Origin: JAAYEA01 sp012689325
GTDB taxonomy: Bacteria; Chloroflexota; Anaerolineae; JAAYEA01
Assembly (NCBI GenBank): GCA_036841525.1
Contig: DAITVZ010000053.1
Coordinates: 1-38,401, forward strand
DNA: 38,401 bases
Direction: 5' to 3'
Shown here piece after piece: positions 32,564 to 38,401 of the stretch. Within the stretch, counting starts at the first letter, position 1. Each line of letters starts with the position of its first letter. The translations under genes were made by a program, and so were the position numbers. The notes below the pieces were generated by a model, which was not told where the DNA came from, did no database searches, and saw only the letters and a program-made list of their open reading frames with translations.

Positions 32564-32959
32564 ATGGCCCAAGAGTTGCGCCCTGGCTTGGTTGGGGAGG
32601 CCGTGCTGGTCGTGGCGGAGGAGCATACCGCCCGCGCCATCGGCAGCGGCGCGGCCCTCGTCCTGGGCACGCCCGAGATGGTCCGCCTGATGGAACAGGC
32701 CAGCGTCGCCGCGGTGGACCCGCATCTGCCTGCCGGACAGAGCACCGTCGGCTATTACCTCGAGATACGCCATATCGCCCCCACCCCGCTGGGCCTGCGC
32801 GTCACCGCGCGCGCCGAGCTGACCGCCGTCGAGGGCAACAAGCTCACCTTTCAGGTGGAAGCCTTCGACGAGCGAGAAAAGATCGGGGCCGGCACCCACC
32901 GCCGGGTGGTCGTCGATGCCGCCGCTTTCCAAAGCGGCGCCGACGGCAAGGCGGGTTAA
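32564..32959 (+). CDS. FlK-like hot-dog thioesterase
   Basis: 131 residues, ATG with AAGGAGAGGG upstream. It is a single hot-dog domain of the fluoroacetyl-CoA thioesterase-like family. T36, E44 and H70 fall at the FlK catalytic Thr42/Glu50/His76 with a constant offset of 6 (GTPEMVRLMEQAS, IRHIAPTPLG). It would hydrolyse a short acyl-CoA; most relatives are not fluoroacetate-specific and the true substrate is unknown. It is followed 4 bp later by the ROK kinase, so the two are translated together. Confidence 0.87.
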   Translation: MAQELRPGLVGEAVLVVAEEHTARAIGSGAALVLGTPEMVRLMEQASVAAVDPHLPAGQSTVGYYLEIRHIAPTPLGLRVTARAELTAVEGNKLTFQVEAFDEREKIGAGTHRRVVVDAAAFQSGADGKAG

Positions 32960-32963
32960 CCCC

Positions 32964-33932
32964 ATGAAGCACGCCTTGGCCCTCGATATCGGCGGCACCA
33001 AGATCGCCGCAGCCATCGTGAGCGAGACGGGCGCCCTGATCCAGCGCGCCCAGTGCCCGACCTTGCCCGCGGAAGGGGCAGAAGCCGTGCTGGGGCGAGC
33101 CATCGCCCTGGGCCGCCGGGTTATGTCCGCCAGCCCGGCGAGCGCCCCGGTGGCAGCAGGCGTGGGCACCGGCGGGCAGGTGGATGTCGCCGATGGCCAC
33201 ATCATCTATGCCACGCCGCTCTTGCCCCGCTGGAGCGGGCTGCCGCTGCGCCAGCGCCTGGAGGAAGCCTGGGGGCTGCCCGTGCAGGTGGAAAACGACG
33301 TCAACGCCGCCGGCCTCGGCGAATCCACCCACGGCGCGGGCCGGGGACAGCGCCATCTGCTTTGCGTGGCCGTCGGCACCGGCATCGGCGGCGCCATCGT
33401 CCTCGACGGGCGCATCTATCACGGCGCGACGGGCCTGGCCGGACACCTCGGCCACCTCAGCATCGACGCCATCCGGGGCCGCCGCTGCGGCTGCGGCGGT
33501 ATCGGCTGCGTCGAGATGTATGCTTCCGGTCCCGCCATCGAGGCCGCCTGGGTCAAGCAAGTGGGCCCCCGCCGCACGCGCCAATGGCTGGCCTGCGAGC
33601 CCAAGGAGGTCACCGTCGCCAAGATCGCGGCCCTGGCTGCCGGCGCCGACGAGGGGAGCGCCCCGGCCCGGCAATTGCTGGGCCAGGCTGGCGGATACCT
33701 CGGGCAGGCCATCGCCTCGCTGCTGAACGTCCTTGACCCACAGTTGGTGGTCATCGGCGGCGGGGTGGCCCAGGCCGGAGAGCCGTTTTTCGCCGGGATT
33801 CGCCAGGCCGTGCGCGAGCGCGCCATGCCCTCCGTCCAGCAGACGCCCATCGTGCCCGCCGCCTTGGGGCCGGATGCCGCGCTGGTGGGCGCCGCCATGG
33901 CCGCCTTTCAGCGCCTCCAGGCCGGGATATAG
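32964..33932 (+). CDS. ROK-family sugar kinase (glucokinase-like)
   Basis: 322 residues from the ATG at 32964, 4 bp after the previous stop; the open frame upstream overlaps that gene. The ATP-binding motif is ALDIGGTKIAAA, D112 in VENDVNAAGLGE is the catalytic base, and the ROK zinc signature C175-x-C177-x4-C182 (CGCGGIGCVE) follows the H in GHLGHLSID. There is no helix-turn-helix, so it is a kinase rather than a NagC/Mlc-type repressor. The likely substrate is glucose or an N-acetyl-hexosamine. Confidence 0.9.
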   Translation: MKHALALDIGGTKIAAAIVSETGALIQRAQCPTLPAEGAEAVLGRAIALGRRVMSASPASAPVAAGVGTGGQVDVADGHIIYATPLLPRWSGLPLRQRLEEAWGLPVQVENDVNAAGLGESTHGAGRGQRHLLCVAVGTGIGGAIVLDGRIYHGATGLAGHLGHLSIDAIRGRRCGCGGIGCVEMYASGPAIEAAWVKQVGPRRTRQWLACEPKEVTVAKIAALAAGADEGSAPARQLLGQAGGYLGQAIASLLNVLDPQLVVIGGGVAQAGEPFFAGIRQAVRERAMPSVQQTPIVPAALGPDAALVGAAMAAFQRLQAGI

Positions 33933-33934
33933 CA

Positions 33935-33962
33935 AACGCCCCAGATGATGATCTGGGGCGTT
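33935..33962. terminator. Terminator between the ROK gene and the convergent PPDK_N gene
   Basis: A perfect 12-bp stem, AACGCCCCAGAT (33935-33946), loop GATG, complement (33951-33962). It starts 3 bp after the ROK stop. No long T-run on either side; it can serve both convergent genes. Confidence 0.8.
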
Positions 33963-33999
33963 GTTGCGCGAAACATCTCGACTTGCCTGCAAGACCCTC

Positions 34000-36381
34000 T
34001 TACCCCTTGGCCTTGCGCCCCCGGTATTCCAGCCCAGCCAGCTCCTCCGGCTCGTAGGTGCGCAGATAAGCCAGCGCTTCCTCCCGCTCGCCGTTCATGA
34101 CCACCTCCAGCAGCTTGCCCGTCGCCGCCAGCACGTCGATGACCTTGACATACCGCTCCTGGGCAGCGGCATCGGGCAACAGCGCCCCCAGCATATTGGG
34201 CGTCTCGTGGAAAAAGCGATGAGCAAAGATCGTGCGAGCGTTATGCGGGTCCAGCATAAGCGGGTAGATCTCGGTCTCGACCAGGTCCTGGAAAAAGTGC
34301 GTGCCATGCGACGCTTCCGGGAAGGCCCCGCTCTGCGCCGAAGCCATCTCGATGAGCATCCGCGCATTATAGATGTCCGCGTAGGTGACCTTGACACCCA
34401 GCTCGGGATTGTTGCTGCCCCACCGGCCCGGCCCCATCAGGATGAATCGCTCGCCCTCCAGCCGCTTGTTGAGCCGCCCCGTCAGCCGCGCCAGCTCCAG
34501 CCGGGTCATGTGGTCCGGGATGGCGCTATAGGCGTCGGGATCCACATAGACGATGTAGCGGATCGCCGGCACCCGCCCCCTGGGCACCAGGCGATTGGCG
34601 GAAAAGACCTTGTCCTCGTCCGGGATGCCGTGCGGGATCTCGACGTTGAGCTCGTCATCGCGGCTGCTCTGCGGGCGGCACTGCAACAAGTGGACCACCA
34701 GGTCGGGCTTGGGGTAGCCCGGCAGGATATCCAGCGTGAACTCGATATCCACCGGCCGGTTATACACCCGCTCCAGCGACTTCAAGATGGTTTTCATCAA
34801 GGGCACGAAATCCGTGTTGCGCAGCAGGTTATCGAAGGTCAAGACCAGGTCTTGCGGGGAGGCCATGTTGCTCAGCGAGATGACCGGCTGGATATAGTCG
34901 CCCGTATCCACGGAGGCCAGGTAGGTGAGGCCGGGATAGTCGGAGCCCAGCACCTTAGACACCGGCAGGGACTTGAGCGTGTTATCGGTCAGATCGATAA
35001 AGTCAACATAATGCTGCGAGTATTTGCGGATCTCTTTGGCTTCCGACTCGGGGCGAAGCTGGGGGTGGCTCAGAGCCACCATGCGCGGATAGTCGTTCTC
35101 CATGCGGTCCACCGCGCGGGTGCCCAGGCCCCAGACCAACCGCAAAAAGCCGTCCTCGCGGCGGATGCGCGGGTTCCAACAGAAGGGGTTGTGGCTAAAG
35201 CCGACGCCAGCCAGGGTGGGGAAGAACCGCTGATGATAGAGCACGCCCTGTACCTTTTGCAGCAAGATGGCCATCCGCTCGTCGTAATCGAGCAGGCCCA
35301 TCTGCTTGCGGTAAAAGAGGGCGTCGGGACGAACCACGCTGGCATAGACCTGCGTGATCGCGTGCATCAGCGCCGTGAGGTTCTCCTCCAACGTCCCCTG
35401 ATTGGGGCAAAAGACGCTCTCGTACTTGCCCGCGAATGACGTCTCAAAGTTGTCCTCCAGCAGGCTGGAAGAGCGCACGATGAGCGGGGTCTTGCCCACC
35501 TCCGCCAGCAGGGCGCGCAACCCCTCCACGATCTCGGTCGGGAAGCGTCCCCGCGCCCAGCGCCCTTGCGCCTCGGGATACTCGGCCTCGATCTGCTCCT
35601 GCGACTTGTACTTTTGGTGGACAAAGTCGAACAGGTTGTTGATCGAGTGGAAATCATAGAACACATCGGCGCCGATAAAATACGAGTCGGGGATCACCAC
35701 GCGCTTGCGCAGGTCGAACTTGGGCTCGCCGGTCTGAAGCTGCTGCAGCGCCTTCCAAGCCAGCAACATGCCCGCCGCCTTGCCGCCGATCTTGCCGCGG
35801 CCGATCCGCCGGCGGCGGATGTCCTTGAGGTCATCGATGGTAAAGACCTCTTTGGCGCGGCCCACAAAGCGCAGTTGGTCGCTGACCATGCTCTTGATCA
35901 GCACCACGATGATCTCTTGCAGGTGGGGCTTGACCATCTCGGCCTGCTCCGGCGGCAGGCTCTCGTACTGCTCGGCCTGCGCAAAGAGCATGTCCCAAGG
36001 CGCGAGTTCGGGGTTGAACGAGAGCACCACCTGGTCGCTGTGCACGCGGGGCTTGAGGATGGATTCGACGATATCCTCAAAATACTCGTGGGGCAGGTTA
36101 TAGGCAAAGTAAAAGTCGGTCAGGTAGTCCTGGATCTGCTGGACGCGTTTTGCCCAGATCTCGGGCGGCTCTTCCACATAGGGATCGGAAAGGCCCTCGC
36201 GCTTTTGCGAGAGGATCGCCTTCTCCCGCACTTCCGCGGTGAAATCGTCCGGCGTGATGATGCCTCGCGCAAAGATCTCCTGGCGCATCCGCTCGCGGAT
36301 TTCCTGGGCCAGGATCGGATACTGGGTGATCTCCAGGTACAAGGCCAGCACTTTGGGCATATGATGCGGGTCGATCTGCAT
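34000..36381 (-). CDS. PEP/pyruvate-binding (PPDK_N) domain protein
   Basis: 793 residues. A ~195-residue N-terminal helical part leads into a PPDK/PEP-synthase nucleotide-binding domain: IGGKAAGMLLA near 197 and VRSSSLLEDNFETSFAGKYES from R303. A C-terminal part with FILMGPGRWGSNNPELG follows. The phosphohistidine and PEP-binding domains of true PPDK/PEP synthase are absent, so it is not a complete PPDK. Similar proteins occur in several environmental bacterial phyla with unknown function. Its ATG directly follows the MATE stop (TAGATG), so the two genes are translationally coupled. Confidence 0.83.
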   Translation of the reverse strand: MQIDPHHMPKVLALYLEITQYPILAQEIRERMRQEIFARGIITPDDFTAEVREKAILSQKREGLSDPYVEEPPEIWAKRVQQIQDYLTDFYFAYNLPHEYFEDIVESILKPRVHSDQVVLSFNPELAPWDMLFAQAEQYESLPPEQAEMVKPHLQEIIVVLIKSMVSDQLRFVGRAKEVFTIDDLKDIRRRRIGRGKIGGKAAGMLLAWKALQQLQTGEPKFDLRKRVVIPDSYFIGADVFYDFHSINNLFDFVHQKYKSQEQIEAEYPEAQGRWARGRFPTEIVEGLRALLAEVGKTPLIVRSSSLLEDNFETSFAGKYESVFCPNQGTLEENLTALMHAITQVYASVVRPDALFYRKQMGLLDYDERMAILLQKVQGVLYHQRFFPTLAGVGFSHNPFCWNPRIRREDGFLRLVWGLGTRAVDRMENDYPRMVALSHPQLRPESEAKEIRKYSQHYVDFIDLTDNTLKSLPVSKVLGSDYPGLTYLASVDTGDYIQPVISLSNMASPQDLVLTFDNLLRNTDFVPLMKTILKSLERVYNRPVDIEFTLDILPGYPKPDLVVHLLQCRPQSSRDDELNVEIPHGIPDEDKVFSANRLVPRGRVPAIRYIVYVDPDAYSAIPDHMTRLELARLTGRLNKRLEGERFILMGPGRWGSNNPELGVKVTYADIYNARMLIEMASAQSGAFPEASHGTHFFQDLVETEIYPLMLDPHNARTIFAHRFFHETPNMLGALLPDAAAQERYVKVIDVLAATGKLLEVVMNGEREEALAYLRTYEPEELAGLEYRGRKAKG

Positions 36382-37752
36382 CTAGATCTCCTTGAGCTTC
36401 CAGCGCCCCTGCCGAAAACGCACGATGGTCATGACGACGATCAACGCGCGCCCGATGGCATAGGCCCACCACACGCCCTGCGCCTTGTACCCCAGCACCT
36501 CCGCCAGCACGTAAAGCAGCGGAATCTGGATCGCCCAAAGCCCCAGCGCATTGATCACCATGGGCGAGAGGGTATCTCCCGCACCGCTAATGCTGTACTC
36601 GAAGGCCAGACCGGTCGCGTAACAGATGTAGCCCAGGCCCAAGACCACCATCGCCCCCGCGCTTGCGGCGATCACCGGCGCCTCGTCGGTAAAGATCGCC
36701 ACCACCTGCGGGCCCAGGGCCGTCACGGCCCCGACAAACGCCACGGCCACCCCCAGGGCGCTCCAGCCGATGTACCAGCCGCCGCGCTCCGCGCGCGCGG
36801 GCTGGCGCGCGCCCAGGTTCTGGCCGACCAGGGCCGCCGCCCCACGGCCGATGGCCTGGCTCGGGATCGAGGCCAGGCTAAAGATGCGGGTGATGATATT
36901 GAAGGTGGCCAGGGCAACCGAGCCATAGCCCGCGAGAACCCGCAAAAGGATGCTCTGGGCCAGGTTGGGCATGCCGCGCTGGACCACGGCGGGCAACGAG
37001 ATGGCCACAATCCGCCGGATTAGGGGCCAATCCAGGGTCAGGTGGTGCACATCGATCCAGGCCGAGGCCTGCCGTGTAAGCAGCAAGTGCAGTGAATAGA
37101 TCATGCCGATGGTATAGCCGATCACCAGGGCCAGGGAAGCACCCAGGATGCCGAGCCCCTGGAAAGAGCCTACCCCCAGCACAAGCGCCGGCTCCAGAAT
37201 CAGCGCCACCGCCCCGGAAAGCAGATTGACGCGCAGCGAGAGCTGCGGGCTCCCCGCGGCGGTCAGCATGGCGCCGATGCTGGGCACCAACTCCATGGCA
37301 ATCAAGCCGAGGAAGAGGACCCGGGCGTACCTGGTGGACAGCGCCAGGACCGGCCCGCTGGCTCCGGCCCACCTCAACAACGTGGGCGTCCAGGTGGCCG
37401 CCAGGGCGCCGATCACGCCAGCGGTGACAGTGAACAAGAGGACCGACTGCAAGACCGCCGAGTTGGCCCGATCCTGATCCCTGGCCCCCACATAGCGCGC
37501 CACCACGGCGCCGCCGCCGGAGCTCAAGGCCATCAGCGGGCTGATCAACGTCACGCGCAAGGCCATACCGATGCCCGCCGCGGCCAGCGCATCGGCCCCG
37601 AGCCGCCCCAGCCACACGCCATCCAGCACCGTCGGCAAGGTCTGCAGCACCATGCTGATCAACGTGGGCCAGCTCAGATACCAGATATCCTGCCACAGAT
37701 TGCCGGAGGTCAGGTCTCGATGGTGTGGGTTCGCGGCGGCCGCTTTAGCCAA
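36382..37752 (-). CDS. MATE-family multidrug/metabolite efflux transporter
   Basis: 456 residues from a TTG at 37752 (GGAAGG 5 nt upstream). An in-frame TTG at 37773 is excluded in practice because the promoter puts the transcript start near 37776. About 12 hydrophobic helices form two homologous halves; WPTLISMVLQTLPTVLDGVWLGRLGADALAAAG is the usual first-helix region (given in pieces here: positions ~27-60). It exports substrates with Na+ or H+ influx. It is first of a two-gene unit with the PPDK_N gene. Confidence 0.92.
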   Translation of the reverse strand: MAKAAAANPHHRDLTSGNLWQDIWYLSWPTLISMVLQTLPTVLDGVWLGRLGADALAAAGIGMALRVTLISPLMALSSGGGAVVARYVGARDQDRANSAVLQSVLLFTVTAGVIGALAATWTPTLLRWAGASGPVLALSTRYARVLFLGLIAMELVPSIGAMLTAAGSPQLSLRVNLLSGAVALILEPALVLGVGSFQGLGILGASLALVIGYTIGMIYSLHLLLTRQASAWIDVHHLTLDWPLIRRIVAISLPAVVQRGMPNLAQSILLRVLAGYGSVALATFNIITRIFSLASIPSQAIGRGAAALVGQNLGARQPARAERGGWYIGWSALGVAVAFVGAVTALGPQVVAIFTDEAPVIAASAGAMVVLGLGYICYATGLAFEYSISGAGDTLSPMVINALGLWAIQIPLLYVLAEVLGYKAQGVWWAYAIGRALIVVMTIVRFRQGRWKLKEI

Positions 37753-37782
37753 GGTAACCTTCCAAGGACACAAGTGAGGACT

Positions 37783-37811
37783 ATTTTACGGCATGGTGGG
37801 TCGGGAGTCAA
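37783..37811 (-). promoter_or_regulatory. Promoter of the MATE gene
   Basis: Minus strand TTGACT (37811-37806), 17 bp, TAAAAT (37788-37783). It lies just downstream of the rRNA operon. Confidence 0.75.
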
Positions 37812-37860
37812 AACGGGGTCAGTTTCGGGGGGAAAGCGGGAGACAACAAAAAAAGTTCTT

Positions 37861-37976
37861 TTGGCAACGGCCTACTTTCCCACTCCGCTTCCAGAGTAGT
37901 ATCATCAGCGCTGAAGGGCTTAACTTCCAGGTTCGGGATGGAGCTGGGTGTTTCCCCTTCGCTCAAGTCACCAAAA
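37861..37976 (-). rRNA. rrf: 5S ribosomal RNA
   Basis: On the minus strand the sequence runs from UUUUGGUGAC to GUUGCCAA, with the conserved 5S blocks CCAUCCCGAAC (loop B/C region) and GUGGGAAAGUAGG (loop E/D region). Length is ~116 nt; the exact ends are uncertain by a few bases. Both flanks extend helix I: GTTCTTTTGG pairs with CCAAAAGAAC. Confidence 0.95.
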
Positions 37977-38076
37977 GAACTCTTTTTCCAAGATATGATG
38001 TTTTCAAGGGTGGATTAACACCCTAAAAACTGAACAGAACGCTGCTGTTTACCCCAATCAGAAGGTATATCACGAA

Positions 38077-38401
<325 letters not shown>

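Noticed and set aside
37753..37773. TTG at 37773 as MATE start
   Set aside because: The promoter would start transcription ~3 nt before it and no ribosome site precedes it.

Overview
The window looks like a piece of a high-GC bacterial chromosome. I infer the phylum Chloroflexota (Anaerolineae/Caldilineae-like) from gene content and style; no single marker proves it. Promoters are of the ordinary sigma-70 type: TTGACA-like and TATAAT-like boxes 16-17 nt apart in front of many genes. The right edge enters an rRNA operon read leftwards (5S, then the 3' end of 23S).

Layout. 1-5231: a LacI-type regulator (5' end cut off) and four genes matching, in family and residues, the non-canonical inositol route known from Thermotoga maritima (iolM, iolG, iolN, iolO). 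5337-8431: an operon with its own promoter, holding a free-standing methionine-synthase activation domain, a glycoside hydrolase-like protein and an amidohydrolase. 8435-10576: a DUF1848 protein, ribosomal protein L19 and RNase HII. 10602-18449, minus strand: tyrS, a NUDIX hydrolase and a large alpha-2-macroglobulin. 18464-20805: divergent URO-D-type methyltransferase and D-galactonate dehydratase. 20918-23745: a coiled-coil zinc-ribbon protein and an ATPase/TolB-propeller membrane protein. 23816-26202: two unrecognised genes of lower GC, one with an internal duplication. 26502-30471, minus strand: radical SAM protein, pgeF, yggS, yggT, DUF167. 30659-33932: ftsH, an FlK-like thioesterase and a ROK sugar kinase. 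34000-37752, minus strand: a PPDK_N-domain protein and a MATE transporter.

Two things stand out. First, the alpha-2-macroglobulin gene has an in-frame TGA exactly at the codon of the thioester cysteine (G-[TGA]-F-E-Q). The frame stays open for another 482 codons of good thioester-domain sequence. Eleven nt after the TGA begins a perfect 7-bp hairpin with a GGU loop, the size and spacing of a bacterial SECIS element. The simplest exciting reading is a selenocysteine in place of the thioester cysteine, a selenoester macroglobulin. A nonsense mutation or base error must be excluded. The protein also carries six membrane helices inserted near the bait region.

Second, tyrS encodes an unusual fusion of a PheRS-type B3/B4 editing-like domain to tyrosyl-tRNA synthetase. 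It is preceded by what reads as a complete ribosome-mediated attenuator: promoter, 51-codon leader peptide with four Tyr codons in five, mutually exclusive 1:2 and 2:3 helices, and an intrinsic terminator. I know of no description of either; I could not search.
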